A DNA stretch of 64,000 nt from an uncultured bacterium. Its GTDB lineage: Bacteria > Acidobacteriota > Thermoanaerobaculia > Thermoanaerobaculales > Thermoanaerobaculaceae. Below are positions 30,834 through 41,490 of this stretch, piece by piece (position 1 is the first letter of the stretch; the number at the start of each line of letters is the position of its first letter). The DNA is taken from assembly GCA_937924755.1 (NCBI GenBank), contig CALEVZ010000028.1, positions 124,001-188,000 of the forward strand, in the 5' to 3' direction. Position numbers and translations under genes: made by a program. The notes under the pieces were generated by a model. The model was not told the origin of the DNA, ran no database searches, and saw only the letters and a list, made by a program, of their open reading frames with translations.

Positions 30834-32075
30834 CTACTCGTAGCGGAGCGCGGCGATGGGGTCGAGGTAGGCCGCCCGGGAAGCCGGGTAATAGCCCGAA
30901 GCCAGGCCCACCCCCACCGCCACCGCGGTGGACAGGACAATCGAAACGGCAGTCACGACGGTGGGCCAGCCCGCCGAGAGGGCGATCAGCTTGGCTACCA
31001 GCATCCCGACCACCACCCCGGCCACCCCGCCGGAGCCGGAGATGAGAAACGCCTCCAGCAGGAACTGCAGCCGGATATCCCGCGCCCGGGCGCCCACCGC
31101 GCGCCGGATGCCGATCTCGCGGGTGCGCTCCAGGACCGTCGCCAGCATGATATTCATGATGCCGATCCCGCCCACCAGCAGCGAGATGCCGGCAATGCAC
31201 CCCATCACCAGGGTAAACAGGCGCTGGGTGCGCTGGCTGGCCTCGAGGAGCGCTTCGGGCACCACCAGTTCCCAGTCGTTGGCGCCGCCGTGCAGGCGGC
31301 CGACGAGCGCGGCGATGGCCGGCGCCGCACGACCCGGGGCGATGCTGGGGTCCAGGTGCACGACGATCTCGTCGAGAATCGAGGCCGTGGGATCGCGGTC
31401 GAGCTTGCGCTGCGCCGTGGACAGGGGCATGAGAATGGCCCGCGACGGCGTGCCCAGCGACACGCCCTGGAAGCTCTCGGCGGCGCCTTCGGGCACATCG
31501 AGCACTCCCACCACTTCCAGCCACAGATCGTTGACCTTGAGATCGCGGCCGAGGGCCTGCTCCCAGCCGAACAGGTCGCGCCGCACGCCGGGACCGATCA
31601 CGCAGACCTGGGCGTGCCGGCGCTCGTCGAAAAGGTCGAAAAACCGCCCCTCGCGGACCCTGAGGTCGGTGATCTGGGCGATTTCCGGGGAAACCCCGTG
31701 CGCGGTGGCGGTGGTGGTGGTGCCGGCGGCCGAGACCTGGTAGGGGCGCACGTCGATGCGGGCGGCCATCGCCCGCACCCCCGGCACCGCGTCACGGATC
31801 GCCTCGGCGTCGCGGGGGGCGACCCCCGGGGATCTCTTGCGCGCCTCGGCCAGCTCGTTGCCGGTGAGGGAGCGAGCGCGCACGAGGACGTTGTGCGCCC
31901 CCAGGCGGGCAATGGTTTCCACCGCCTGGCGCTGGGCGCCGGCGCCAATGGACAGCATGGCGATCACCGCCGCCACGCCGAAGATCATCCCGAGCATGGT
32001 CAGCGTCGATCGGAGAGGATGGCCCCTGAGGCTGCGCAGAGCGGCGAGAAGGGCTTCCTGGAGGGTGACCTTCAT
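30834..32075 (-). CDS. MacB/FtsX-type ABC transporter permease
   Basis: 413 residues. First transmembrane segment at about 23-45 ([20 protein letters not shown]), a large periplasmic MacB_PCD domain (about 50-270), then an FtsX-like domain with three helices. The family motif [20 protein letters not shown] is followed by RRAVGA. It is a mechanotransmission-type permease that needs a separate ATPase (MacB or LolD-like), none of which is in the window. ATG 32075 overlaps the adaptor stop by four bases; the longer upstream frame would run into that gene and is rejected. Confidence 0.92.
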   Translation of the reverse strand: MKVTLQEALLAALRSLRGHPLRSTLTMLGMIFGVAAVIAMLSIGAGAQRQAVETIARLGAHNVLVRARSLTGNELAEARKRSPGVAPRDAEAIRDAVPGVRAMAARIDVRPYQVSAAGTTTTATAHGVSPEIAQITDLRVREGRFFDLFDERRHAQVCVIGPGVRRDLFGWEQALGRDLKVNDLWLEVVGVLDVPEGAAESFQGVSLGTPSRAILMPLSTAQRKLDRDPTASILDEIVVHLDPSIAPGRAAPAIAALVGRLHGGANDWELVVPEALLEASQRTQRLFTLVMGCIAGISLLVGGIGIMNIMLATVLERTREIGIRRAVGARARDIRLQFLLEAFLISGSGGVAGVVVGMLVAKLIALSAGWPTVVTAVSIVLSTAVAVGVGLASGYYPASRAAYLDPIAALRYE

Positions 32076-33352
32076 GGTCGACCTCCCTTCTCCGGCAAGG
32101 GCGCCCCGCTGGCCTGAATCGGTGTGGCGACTGCCGGCCGGCGCGAGGCTTCCGGGTCGACCAGCGCCACTTTCTCCCCCTCGGCCAGCCCGCTGGTCAC
32201 CACCGCCAGGGCTGCCGACCGCGGCCCCAGGACGACGGGACGCCGTTGCCACCGCCGGCCTTGCTTGACCCACACGAAGTGTTCAGTCTCCTCACCAAAC
32301 ACCGCCGGCCGGGGAATCACCAGCGCCCCCTCTTCCCGGTCGAGGGTGATGGTGGCGGTGACCCTTTGTCCCGGTCGCCAGGTCGAGGGCGACTCCCCCT
32401 CCAGCTCGAGCACCGCTGCAAAGTACTGCACCGGCGAACCCCGCTGACGCGGCTTGGCCACCGCCTCCAGCCGCGCCACGCGGGCCGCCACCTCCTGCTC
32501 CGGGTGGCCATCCAGGCGCACCCTGGCCGCTTGCCCCACCGCCAGCCCCCCGGCGTCCGCCTCCAGCACCCACACCTGCACCTGCAGGCGCGCCAGGTCG
32601 GGAATCTCCGCGAGCTTCTCCCCCGGCCAGGCGGTCTGCCCCGCCTGCGTCATCTCGCCCCGCCAGTCCCGTTCCAGAACCAGGATGCCGTCGTGGGGGG
32701 CCGTCACGGTGACGGCGGCAAGGCCAGCCCGTGCCTGAGTGATCTTGAGCTCTGCCTTGCGCACCTCGATCTCGGCGAGGGCCAGGCTGGAGGCCAGTTG
32801 CCGCTCACGGGTGTCGGCCTGGGCAAGCGCGCTTTCGAGCCGGGCCTCGGCGAGGTCGGCGTCAATGGCCGACTCGGCAATGGAAAAACGCGAGAAGAGC
32901 GTTTCGTCGCGAGACTGAAAGCGCCGCGCATAGTCGAGGTCGGCATGAGCCAGCTCCACCTCGCTGCGGAGGGCATTGAGGGCAGCGGCGCGCTGCCTTT
33001 CGGCCTTGCGGTGCCGAGCCTGGGCGATCCGGTAATCGTCCTGGCTGTCCTCCAGGGCGCGGACGAACTCGCCGGGGTCGAAGCGCACCACGACGTCGCC
33101 GGCCTTGACCAACGATCCTTCCGCGGCCACCCAGGCCACCTTGAGCCCCTGCCCGGCTGTCAGGGGCGCCACGATGGGGGTGGTCACCGCCGCCTCGACG
33201 ACGCCGTCGGCGGTGACCTCTCGCACAAAGACCTGCCGGCGCGCCGCCGCCGCCGGCACTGGCGAGATCGAGAAAGCGGCCAGCACCATCGCCAGCACCA
33301 CGATCGTGCCGGCGACCGCCACCGCCCAGCGACTCCCGAGCCGCCGCCTCAC
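32072..33352 (-). CDS. HlyD/MacA-family periplasmic adaptor (third of three)
   Basis: 426 residues. N-terminal transmembrane anchor ([19 protein letters not shown]), barrel-sandwich hybrid halves around [13 protein letters not shown] and [17 protein letters not shown], a long alpha-hairpin between them (about 95-200), and a C-terminal beta-barrel with [17 protein letters not shown]. It bridges an inner-membrane permease to an outer-membrane exit. It shares four-base ATGA overlaps with the permease gene downstream and the second adaptor upstream. Confidence 0.9.
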   Translation of the reverse strand: MRRRLGSRWAVAVAGTIVVLAMVLAAFSISPVPAAAARRQVFVREVTADGVVEAAVTTPIVAPLTAGQGLKVAWVAAEGSLVKAGDVVVRFDPGEFVRALEDSQDDYRIAQARHRKAERQRAAALNALRSEVELAHADLDYARRFQSRDETLFSRFSIAESAIDADLAEARLESALAQADTRERQLASSLALAEIEVRKAELKITQARAGLAAVTVTAPHDGILVLERDWRGEMTQAGQTAWPGEKLAEIPDLARLQVQVWVLEADAGGLAVGQAARVRLDGHPEQEVAARVARLEAVAKPRQRGSPVQYFAAVLELEGESPSTWRPGQRVTATITLDREEGALVIPRPAVFGEETEHFVWVKQGRRWQRRPVVLGPRSAALAVVTSGLAEGEKVALVDPEASRRPAVATPIQASGAPLPEKGGRP

Positions 33353-34569
33353 GGTGCCCCTTCGCCCCCCGGAAACTCCTTGAGAACCTTGTCCCCCGCC
33401 GCCAGACCGGTGAGGATCTGCACCCGGGTGCGGCTGTGCGCCCCCAGGGTGACCGGCACGGTGCGGACCCCCGTCCAGCCCGGCCGCAGGACCACCGGCC
33501 CCCCTGGCCCGAAGCCGATGGCTTCGAGGGGGACGGTGAGCGCGTCGGGTATTCGCTGCACCTCGATGGTGCCGGTAAAGCGCATACCCGGTCGCATGCG
33601 ACGAGGATCGAGATGGGGGAACGCGATGTGGAGTCGCATGACTTTCACCGGGTCGCGCCAGGAGCGCCGCTGGATGATTCGCTGGACCTCCTCAACCACG
33701 CCGGTCAGCTCCACCTCCGGCAAGGCATCCAGGCGGACCCGCACTCGCTGCCCCGGGGCCACTCGCCCGGCCTGGGCCTCCTGCACTTCCCCCAGGCCGC
33801 GCAGGGAGGCGAGATCGGGAATCTCCAGGACCGTGTCGGAAAACCAGCAGGTGTCTCCCACCTTCTTCTTTTCGTCGCGCCAGTCACGGGTATGCACCAC
33901 GACGCCGGCGGCGGGAGCCCGCACGCTCATGGCGGCGATGGCCTCCTCCAGCTCCCTGACCCGCCGGTCGGCAACCTGCTGGCGCTGGCGCAGAGCCTGC
34001 ACCGCCAGCCCGCCCGCCCGCTGGCGGGCCACCAGCTCGGCCTCGAGGAAGAGCAGCTCCTTCTCGGCCTGGGCCAGCTCCAGCTCGGCGAGCGCCACCT
34101 CGATCCCGGGCACCAGCTCGCCGGGCCGCTGCTGCTTGAGGCGGGCCTTGCGGTGGCGCGCCCGTGCCTCCGCCAGCTTCAGGCGCGCCTCGCCGAGCGC
34201 CTGGGCCAGCTCGGCCTGGCGCTGGTGGACCTGCTCCGCCGCCTCGTCCCGCTCGGCCTTCTTGAGCTCCAGCTGGCGCTCCAGCTCGACGGTGTCAAAG
34301 GCCAGGACCTCCTGGCCGGCGGCGACCTCGCCCCCTTCCGCAGCCATACGGGCGATCTTGAACTCCCACACGTCGGGCACTGCGGGGGGGCCGAGACGGT
34401 GGGTGCGATCTGCCTGCAGGGTGCCGGTGACCTCCACCTCCAGGGGCAGATCACCGGCGGAAACACGAACGGCCTCGCCGCCCCCCTCGCGAGTGGCGAG
34501 CAATCCCGCGGCAAGGAGGGCCGCGCAGGCGAGGGCGACGACCGCCGGGCGCCGCAGGCGGTGACTCAC
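33349..34569 (-). CDS. HlyD/MacA-family periplasmic adaptor (second of three)
   Basis: 406 residues. N-terminal hydrophobic leader (VALACAALLAAGLLA), half-lipoyl parts at EGGEVAAGQEVLAFD and APAAGVVVHTRDWRDEK, a long coiled-coil hairpin, and a C-terminal beta domain ending in GLAAGDKVLKEFPGGE. GTG 34569 is taken as start because it overlaps the upstream stop (GTGA) and gives the proper leader. It differs enough from its two neighbours that recent duplication is unlikely. Confidence 0.88.
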   Translation of the reverse strand: MSHRLRRPAVVALACAALLAAGLLATREGGGEAVRVSAGDLPLEVEVTGTLQADRTHRLGPPAVPDVWEFKIARMAAEGGEVAAGQEVLAFDTVELERQLELKKAERDEAAEQVHQRQAELAQALGEARLKLAEARARHRKARLKQQRPGELVPGIEVALAELELAQAEKELLFLEAELVARQRAGGLAVQALRQRQQVADRRVRELEEAIAAMSVRAPAAGVVVHTRDWRDEKKKVGDTCWFSDTVLEIPDLASLRGLGEVQEAQAGRVAPGQRVRVRLDALPEVELTGVVEEVQRIIQRRSWRDPVKVMRLHIAFPHLDPRRMRPGMRFTGTIEVQRIPDALTVPLEAIGFGPGGPVVLRPGWTGVRTVPVTLGAHSRTRVQILTGLAAGDKVLKEFPGGEGAP

Positions 34570-35750
34570 CGGCGGCTCCTCTGTCGGGCGACGAGGACCG
34601 CGCCCTCGGCCAGTCCTCCGCTGATCTCGCACTCCTGCGTCGAGCAGGCCTCCACCTTCACCTCCACCTCACCCCCGTCCTCGAGGAGCGCGAAGGCCGC
34701 GCCGTTGGAAAAACGCAACCCCGCCCGCGGGGCGAGGAGAACGCCAATCCTGGGGGGCGGGTCGATTTCCACCTTCACCGACATGCCCGGGCGCATCACC
34801 TCGGGGTCGGGGGAGTCGAGCGCCACGGTGACGTCGAAGGCGCGCCGGGTGGTGGTGCGGGTGAGCTGCCGGGCCACCCGGGTGATCTCCTGAACCACAC
34901 CGGTGAAAACCCGGCCGGGGTAGGCGTCGAGGGTGCAGCGGGCGGGCATGCCCACCGCCACCGCCCCGTCGTCCACGTCGGGCAGCTGCGCCGACACCTG
35001 GAGGGAGGCCAGATCCGGCAGGCGGGCGACCACCACGTCCGTCCACACCATGTCACCCACCATGATCTTGCGGCCCTCGCGGGGGTGCTCGGCGATGATC
35101 AGCAGGCCGTCCCGGGGGGCACGGAGGGTCAGCGCCGCCAGCGCCTGCTCGGTGGCGGTGAGGGCGCGCTCCGCCTTGGCCAGGGCGCGACGTTGGATTT
35201 CCTCGTCCGATTCCGCTGCCGCCCGGCTGGTGGCCAGCTGTTCCTCGGCGGTGGCCAGGGAGGCAAACGCACGCTTGAGGGCCAGCTGCCGCTCCTCCCA
35301 CTCGGCCAGCGGCAGCACCTCGCGGGGCAGCGCTGCCCGCAGGCGGGCGCGCTCCACCGCGATGCGCGCGGTCTCGACGGCCGCCGACTTCCCCTTGTCC
35401 TCGATGGCCGCCTCGGCGCGCGTCCTCTCGAGGGCCGTGCGGGCCTCGGCCACCGCCTGCCGGCGCTCCTCCAGGGTGGCGGCCAGCCGGGAGCCGTCCA
35501 GCTCCAGCACTCGCTCACCGGCGCGTACCCACTGGCCATCGGCGGCCAGCCAGCGCACCGTCAGCTGCCAGGTCGGGGTGGCGGGCACGATGATCTGCTC
35601 GCCCCGGGCTTCCACCAACTCGCCGGTGAGGAGAACGCGCTGCTGCAACGTTCCCCGGCGTACGGTCAGAACCGGCTCCGGCTGGCCCTCTTCCGAGGCG
35701 AGGGTCAGCAGCGCCAGGAAAAGCCAGCCTGCAGTGAGGCGCGTCGCCAT
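34566..35750 (-). CDS. HlyD/MacA-family periplasmic adaptor (first of three)
   Basis: 394 residues. Signal peptide-like start (LTAGWLFLALLTLASEEG), half-lipoyl parts around GQWVRAGERVLELD and APRDGLLIIAEHPREG, coiled-coil hairpin about 95-190, then a beta-barrel (MPARCTLDAYPGRVF) and a membrane-proximal end with two cysteines in CSTQEC. It is the first gene of the exporter operon. The tight overlaps imply that the three adaptors and the permease form one machine or act with the same permease. Confidence 0.88.
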   Translation of the reverse strand: MATRLTAGWLFLALLTLASEEGQPEPVLTVRRGTLQQRVLLTGELVEARGEQIIVPATPTWQLTVRWLAADGQWVRAGERVLELDGSRLAATLEERRQAVAEARTALERTRAEAAIEDKGKSAAVETARIAVERARLRAALPREVLPLAEWEERQLALKRAFASLATAEEQLATSRAAAESDEEIQRRALAKAERALTATEQALAALTLRAPRDGLLIIAEHPREGRKIMVGDMVWTDVVVARLPDLASLQVSAQLPDVDDGAVAVGMPARCTLDAYPGRVFTGVVQEITRVARQLTRTTTRRAFDVTVALDSPDPEVMRPGMSVKVEIDPPPRIGVLLAPRAGLRFSNGAAFALLEDGGEVEVKVEACSTQECEISGGLAEGAVLVARQRSRR

Positions 35751-35792
35751 GTTACGGATCAGTACGAATGCGCCGCCGCCTGCGTTGCCTTC

Positions 35793-36215
<423 letters not shown>

Positions 36216-36301
36216 CGCAGACCTCCCGTCGTGCTGTCGGTGGGAGGATAGCCAAGCTCTCGCGCCACCGCGCTGCCGGAAGGGGAGGGGGGAACGCGCT
36301 G

Positions 36302-37303
36302 GTGAATGATGGGCCGGGCTACACTTGGCCGGTGCAGGAGCTACCTGGTCCCGAACTCATCGCCGGAGCGGCCGCGCGCCTGCGCGGCCGGGTGCACCGC
36401 ACCCCGGTGATGCGCAGCCGCACCCTCGACGCCCTCGCTGGTGCTCGGCTGCAGTTCAAGTGCGAGAACTTCCAGCGCGTGGGGGCCTTCAAGTACCGGG
36501 GTGCCTGCAACGCCGTGCTGTCCTTGTCAGCGGCAGCGGTGCAGCGGGGGGTTGCCACCCACTCCTCCGGCAACCACGCCGCCGCCCTCGCCTGCGTAGC
36601 CAGGGAGTTCGGCGTGCCAGCGTACGTGGTCATGCCGTCCACCGCCCCGCCGGCTAAGCGGCGAGCCGTGGCCGGCTACGGCGCCCAGATCTTCACCTGC
36701 GAGCCCACCCTGGAGGCCCGGGAAGCCGGGCTCGCCGAGGTGGTGGCGCGCACCGGCGCGACCTTCGTACACCCGTTCAACGACTCGGCGGTGATCCTGG
36801 GCCAGGGCACGGCGGCGCTGGAGCTGCTCGAGGAGGCTGGTGGCCTCGAGTGTCTGGTCGTGCCGGTGGGGGGCGGGGGTCTGGCGGCGGGGACGGCGCT
36901 GGCGGTGGCGGCGCGATCGCCGTCCACCCGGGTGGTGGCCGCCGAGCCGGCCGGGGCCGACGATGCCTTCCGGTCACTGCGCGATGGGGTGATCTACCCC
37001 TCCCTCAACCCCAAGACCATTGCCGACGGGCTGCTCACCTCCCTGGGGGAGCTGACCTTCGCCCTGCTTCGCCGCTACCGGGTGGAGGTGGTGACGGTGG
37101 CGGAAGAGGCCATCGTCCGGGCCATGCGCCTGGTATGGGAGAGGATGAAGTTGGTGATCGAGGCGTCGGCCGCGGTCCCGGTGGCCGCGGTCCTCGAGGG
37201 AGGGGTGGCGGAAGCGGGGGAAAGGGTAGGCATCATCCTGTCGGGAGGCAACGCGAACCTCGACTCACTGCCGTGGAAGGCGGGAGGGGGGGAGGGCGGG
37301 TGA
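36302..37303 (+). CDS. PLP-dependent threonine dehydratase/serine racemase-like enzyme
   Basis: 333 residues, fold type II PLP enzyme. The cofactor lysine is Lys64 in VGAFKYRGA. The substrate loop is [10 protein letters not shown] and the phosphate-binding glycine loop is GGGGLAAG (about 191-198). Without a C-terminal ACT domain it resembles catabolic threonine dehydratase or serine racemase rather than biosynthetic IlvA. It starts at GTG 36302 after a GGGGAGGGGGGAA stretch. It is divergent from yjbQ and convergent with the amidohydrolase gene. Confidence 0.87.
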   Translation: MNDGPGYTWPVQELPGPELIAGAAARLRGRVHRTPVMRSRTLDALAGARLQFKCENFQRVGAFKYRGACNAVLSLSAAAVQRGVATHSSGNHAAALACVAREFGVPAYVVMPSTAPPAKRRAVAGYGAQIFTCEPTLEAREAGLAEVVARTGATFVHPFNDSAVILGQGTAALELLEEAGGLECLVVPVGGGGLAAGTALAVAARSPSTRVVAAEPAGADDAFRSLRDGVIYPSLNPKTIADGLLTSLGELTFALLRRYRVEVVTVAEEAIVRAMRLVWERMKLVIEASAAVPVAAVLEGGVAEAGERVGIILSGGNANLDSLPWKAGGGEGG

Positions 37304-37370
37304 GGGCCGGCCTGGCCGTGGGCCTGTGTCCGGGTCCGGCCGCGAATCCAGCGCGAGCTCGGGGGGAGTA

Positions 37371-38837
37371 TCAGGAGAACGACGAAGGAGTCGAGGAAAG
37401 CCACTCCACCGCCCCGCGCCACACCCGCCCCACCAGCCGCTGGCCCTCCCAGAGCGCCAAATCGGCCCGCGCTCCCGGGCGCAGCGCACCGCAGTCGCTC
37501 CAGCCGGCGGCCCGGGCAGCGCCGTGGGTGAAGGCGGCCACCGCCTCGGCCCACGTCAGCGAGTGGGCGGGGCACAGGGGATGGCGGGTGGCGGCGCGCA
37601 GGCCCTCGGCCACATCCGGCACGGCCACCGGGGCATCGGATCCAAAGGCCAGGGTCATACGGCGGGAGAGGAGATCGCGGAAGCGAAAGGCCTCCTCCTC
37701 ACGGCCCGGCTGGAGGCATCGAACCAGGGCGGCGTCCTCCAGCAGGTGAATCGGTTGCATGGACAAGACTGCCGGCGTGGCCGCCAGTGTCTGCAAGTCG
37801 GCGGTCGCCACGTGCTGCACGTGCTCGATGCGCAGGGGTCGGCTGGCCAGGGGCGCCAGCTGGCGCAGCATGGATGCCACCTCCTGCACCGCCCGGGTGC
37901 CGATGGCGTGCACCGCCAGGGTGAAGCCGGCCTGCAGGGCGGCCTCCCCTTCACTCCGCAGCTCGGCGATGGGGGTCAGGGGCATGCCGCAGCTGCCGTC
38001 CGGGTAGGGTTCCTCCATCCACGCCGTGCGGCTACCCAGCGCCCCGTCGGCAAACAGCTTGACGGCGGCCACCTCGAGCTCCCCGCCGCGCCAACCCGGC
38101 TCGACGTGCCTCCACTCTCCCCTGCCCAGGGCCCACCACACCCGCAGGGGGAGCCGATTGCGGGCCGCCAGCCCTTCGACCCACGGCAGCGCATCCACGC
38201 CCTCATAGGCCATGGCGTGCACGGCGGTGTAGCCACGGCTAGCCAGGTCGTCTAGTCCCCGCTCGAGATCGGCGGCGGTGGGCGGTGGCACGGCCTGGGC
38301 CAGGAGTGCCACGGCGGTTTCCAGGAGATACCCGGTGGGAGTGCCGTCGCCGTAGCGCTCGATGCGGCCGCCGGGGGGGTCCGGGGTCGTCGAGGTGATT
38401 CCGGCGACCGTCAGGGCGGCCCGATTGGCCCAGGCGGCGTGCAGGTCACGGCTGCGCAGGAACACGGGGTGGGAGGGAGCCACCTCATCCAGCAGCTGGG
38501 AGCTGGGGTAGTGATCGAAAAGGTAACCGGTGCCGGTGATCCAGGCTCCCAGCGGCATCGCGGCAGCACGAGCGGCGACCCGCGCCGCCACCTTCCGGGG
38601 ATCGCTGAAACCGGTGAAAGATAACTCGGCGAGGCTGCGCCCCCAGGCCACCGGGTGGAGGTGGGCGTCGTGTACGCCCGGCGAGATGTGCTCTACCCGC
38701 AGCCGCCGCGCCCCCGGATAACGGGCGGTCAGGTCCGCGGCCTCTCCCACGTCAGCCAGGTGAGGCCCCTTCACCGCCACCGCCGTGGCGCCGGGCGGCG
38801 CGACTGCCGGCAGGCAGGTGCCGATCAGGATGAGCAT
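37371..38837 (-). CDS. Metal-dependent amidohydrolase (YtcJ-like)
   Basis: 488 residues. The metal-binding motif HDAHLHP follows an N-terminal beta-sandwich piece. Further family markers are DLHAAWANRAALTVAGI, KLFADGALGSRTAWM, HAIGTRAV, IEHVQH and FGSDAPVAVPD. These enzymes hydrolyse amide or imide-like C-N bonds; the substrate is not evident. ATG 38837 is preferred to an upstream TTG because GGAG lies seven bases before it. The next minus-strand gene upstream is smpB, 31 bases away. Confidence 0.88.
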   Translation of the reverse strand: MLILIGTCLPAVAPPGATAVAVKGPHLADVGEAADLTARYPGARRLRVEHISPGVHDAHLHPVAWGRSLAELSFTGFSDPRKVAARVAARAAAMPLGAWITGTGYLFDHYPSSQLLDEVAPSHPVFLRSRDLHAAWANRAALTVAGITSTTPDPPGGRIERYGDGTPTGYLLETAVALLAQAVPPPTAADLERGLDDLASRGYTAVHAMAYEGVDALPWVEGLAARNRLPLRVWWALGRGEWRHVEPGWRGGELEVAAVKLFADGALGSRTAWMEEPYPDGSCGMPLTPIAELRSEGEAALQAGFTLAVHAIGTRAVQEVASMLRQLAPLASRPLRIEHVQHVATADLQTLAATPAVLSMQPIHLLEDAALVRCLQPGREEEAFRFRDLLSRRMTLAFGSDAPVAVPDVAEGLRAATRHPLCPAHSLTWAEAVAAFTHGAARAAGWSDCGALRPGARADLALWEGQRLVGRVWRGAVEWLSSTPSSFS

Positions 38838-38868
38838 CCCTGACTCCAAGCGGGTGGCTGGGGAGGTC

Positions 38869-39315
38869 TCACCGGCGCTCCTTGACCGCCGCCTCCGCCT
38901 CGCGGTCGAGGGTGCGTCGCTTGAGCGTTTCGCGTTTGTCGTGCAGCTTCTTGCCCCGCCCCAAGGCGAGCTCCACCTTGATCCAATTGCCCGCTACACC
39001 AATGGCGAGGGGCAAGACGGTCAAACCCTTCTCGGCCACCTTGCCGGCGAGGCGGTGGGCCTCGCGGCGATGCAGGAGCAGTTTGCGGCGGCGCAACGGC
39101 TCATGGTTGGCATAGCCGGCGTGGTGGTAGGGAGCGATGTGAACGTTGACGAGAAAGGCCTCGCCACCCTCGAAGAGGACGAAGCCGTCCTGCAGGTTGA
39201 CGCGCCCCTCCCGCACCGACTTCACTTCGCTGCCAGTGAGGGCGATGCCGGCCACGAGCCGTTCCAGGATCTCGTACTCGAAGCGGGCGCGGCGGTTGGC
39301 GATGAGCACCTTCAC
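38869..39315 (-). CDS. smpB: SsrA-binding protein SmpB
   Basis: 148 residues starting at GTG. Signatures are NRRARFEYEILERLVAGIAL, GSEVKSVREGRVNLQDGFV and HHAGYANHEPLRRRKLLLH, and the C-terminal basic tail (GKKLHDKRETLKRRTLDRE) that enters the ribosome. With tmRNA it rescues stalled ribosomes. I see no ssrA RNA gene adjacent. It is located between an HD-GYP gene (upstream, 38 bases) and the amidohydrolase. Confidence 0.96.
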   Translation of the reverse strand: MKVLIANRRARFEYEILERLVAGIALTGSEVKSVREGRVNLQDGFVLFEGGEAFLVNVHIAPYHHAGYANHEPLRRRKLLLHRREAHRLAGKVAEKGLTVLPLAIGVAGNWIKVELALGRGKKLHDKRETLKRRTLDREAEAAVKERR

Positions 39316-39353
39316 GCGTCACCTGGTTTTGGGGAAAAACCGGGATTCACCGC

Positions 39354-40871
39354 TCACGATTGGCTGGCCTCCTCCAGGACCGGGATGAGGTCGGGGTCGA
39401 ACTGGCGTCCCGCCTCGGCGCGGATCAAAGTCAGTGCCGCCTCGCGGCCCACGGGCCGGCGGTAGGAGCTCTGGGAAGTGAGGGTGTCGTACACCTCGGC
39501 CAGGTGAATGACTCGAGCGGCAAACGGAATGCCGCGCCCACTCAGGCGGTCGGGATAGCCGCTGCCGTCCCAGCGCTCGTGGTGATGGCGGATGGCGCCG
39601 GCGAGGTCGTGGGGGAACTCCGCCGAGGCCACGATGCGCGCACCCACCACCGGGTGGCGCCGGAAAGTTCGGCGATCGACCTCGCTGGGGTTTTCCAGAC
39701 GATGCAGGCGCGCGTAGTCCAGCTCCCGCAGCCCGACGTCGTGCAGGTAGGCTGCCACCGTGACCAGTTCCTCGTCGGCGGTGCTCATGCCGATGATGGT
39801 CGCCATGCGCTGCGCCAGCTCCGAGGTGGCCTGACTGTGGGCGCGCAGGCGCGGATAGCTCATCTCGCCCGGCTCCAGCAGGGTACGGGCGAGGTTGCGG
39901 GTGGCGCGGCGGAAGCGCACCAGCTCGAAGGCCAGGCTGGCCTCGTTGCGGAGCAAATCAAGCACCACATCGGGCGCCGTGGAGGAAGCTGGACCGAGCG
40001 CCGAGCACAGGATCCACATGGGAGGACCGGCCAGCAGCACGGCAGAACGGATGGCCTCCGCGCGCTTTTCGTCGCCTTCGCTGGTCTCCTCTGACCACCC
40101 CCACGCCGAGGCCGGAGGGAGGCTGGGCCTTTGCGGCTCCAGCAACGCCGCCTGATGCGCAGCGATGGCCTGGCGCTGGGGTGCCTCCAGCCGCAGGCCC
40201 GTGCGCAGCAGCACGCGCACCGTCCGCCCGTCGGTGACGGTGAATGCCAGCCCGGCGATGCCGGGAAGGGACGAAGCACGCCGCACGCTCCCCGCCAGCG
40301 TCGCGATCAGGGGGGCGTCGAGGGCCTCGCCCTCCGCCAGCGCAGTCGGCGCGGGCGGTGGATCACTCGGCGTCGTGGTGAGGCCAGGGGGAACAGGGGC
40401 TTCCGTGGGACGCTGGGGGTGCCCGTACACGCCACTGTCGGCGATGAGGTTTTGCAGGGCCGCGGCAATGGCGCGGGCGCGATCCACGTCCCCCGGCTCG
40501 TAGGGAGCGCGGCGAGCCTTGTCGCGAGCGTCCACGAAACCCACCAGGCGATCGCCCAGGGTGAGGGGAACGACCATGAGGCGGGCGCTGGTGGCGGCCT
40601 CCATGAGCTGGACCAGGGAGCGCTCCTCGTAGCGGTCGTTGACGTAGGAAGGGGCCGTACGATGCCGCCGTACCCAGTCGAAGAGAGCGTCCCCGGCCCG
40701 CACCTGCGTCTGCAGAGCGTCGTGCTTGCCGAAGCCGTACTGGTCCGCAAGCTCGAAATGGCCCTCTTCGTTCAGCAGATAAAGGGCGGCCTTCACCACT
40801 CCCAGTTCCTCCATGAACCGGTACAGCAGCTCCCTGGCCCGTCGTTCGATTTCGCCATCCCAGCCCCGCAC
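39354..40871 (-). CDS. GAF-type sensor with HD-GYP phosphohydrolase domain
   Basis: 505 residues. The N-terminal region (about 10-150) looks like a GAF domain (VVKAALYLLNEEG, LVGFVDARDKARR). A variable middle follows, then a C-terminal HD-GYP domain (about 335-500) with the metal pair in HDVG, HHERWDGSGYPDRL and IHLAEVYDTLTSQ. HD-GYP enzymes break down cyclic di-GMP to pGpG or GMP. The conserved HHE and GYP motifs are intact, so activity is expected. It starts at GTG 40871, divergent from the DUF4390/NtrY operon with about 106 bases between. Confidence 0.9.
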   Translation of the reverse strand: MRGWDGEIERRARELLYRFMEELGVVKAALYLLNEEGHFELADQYGFGKHDALQTQVRAGDALFDWVRRHRTAPSYVNDRYEERSLVQLMEAATSARLMVVPLTLGDRLVGFVDARDKARRAPYEPGDVDRARAIAAALQNLIADSGVYGHPQRPTEAPVPPGLTTTPSDPPPAPTALAEGEALDAPLIATLAGSVRRASSLPGIAGLAFTVTDGRTVRVLLRTGLRLEAPQRQAIAAHQAALLEPQRPSLPPASAWGWSEETSEGDEKRAEAIRSAVLLAGPPMWILCSALGPASSTAPDVVLDLLRNEASLAFELVRFRRATRNLARTLLEPGEMSYPRLRAHSQATSELAQRMATIIGMSTADEELVTVAAYLHDVGLRELDYARLHRLENPSEVDRRTFRRHPVVGARIVASAEFPHDLAGAIRHHHERWDGSGYPDRLSGRGIPFAARVIHLAEVYDTLTSQSSYRRPVGREAALTLIRAEAGRQFDPDLIPVLEEASQS

Positions 40872-40977
40872 GGCCGCACGCCTCCCGCTGGCAGTCTAGC
40901 ATCGCGCGGAAGCGGCGGCTGGTCAACAGATAGAGTGGCTCTGGGAGCCTGGCGCCATCGTGCTAGAGTGAAGCCGC

Positions 40978-41490
40978 ATGATGGTGTGGGCTCTCCTTCT
41001 GGCCGCAGCGCTACCCGGCGCGAAGCCATCCGGCCTCGAGGTCTCCCTCGCCCCCTCCCCCGGTCGCCTCACCGTGCAGCTGGCGGCCAACCGCGAGGTG
41101 CCCGGAGAGTGGTCGCGCGCCCTGGCGGGGGGCGCCCAGGTGACCATCACCTACCGCTTGCGGCTTTTTCGCAACCGGCGCTGGCTGTGGGACCAGCGCC
41201 TGGCTGGACACGAGCTGGTGGTCGAGGCACAGCGCGACCCCCTGACCGGCATCTTTACTCTGATCGCCCGGCAGGACGGCGAGGTGCTGGCTTCCGGGCA
41301 TGCCGCCACGCTGGAGGAAGCGATTCATTGGGTGACCCATCCCCCGCCGGCGGTGATCCCAGTGCCGCTGCGGCACGAGCCGCTGTGGCTGGTGGTGCGG
41401 GCGGAGTATTTGACCAGGTACAAGTTACTGGTTATCCCCAGCACCGTCGGGACGGAATGGGTCACCCGCGCCGTGCCGGAGTCTCCGTGA
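40978..41490 (+). CDS. DUF4390 family exported protein
   Basis: 170 residues with a short N-terminal leader (MMVWALLLAAALPGA). The mature part has the DUF4390 pattern ITYRLRLFRNRRWLWDQ, the D-x-L-TGIF segment and RHEPLWLVVRAEYL. Members sit directly before NtrY-type kinases; here the stop overlaps the kinase start (GTGA at 41487-41490). It is probably a periplasmic accessory of the sensor; the activity is not known. Confidence 0.85.
   Translation: MMVWALLLAAALPGAKPSGLEVSLAPSPGRLTVQLAANREVPGEWSRALAGGAQVTITYRLRLFRNRRWLWDQRLAGHELVVEAQRDPLTGIFTLIARQDGEVLASGHAATLEEAIHWVTHPPPAVIPVPLRHEPLWLVVRAEYLTRYKLLVIPSTVGTEWVTRAVPESP

Noticed and set aside
40131-41486. Upstream extension of the NtrY reading frame
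   Set aside because: Overlaps the HD-GYP and DUF4390 genes in other frames and has no protein-like composition; GTG 41487 coupled to the DUF4390 stop is the better start.
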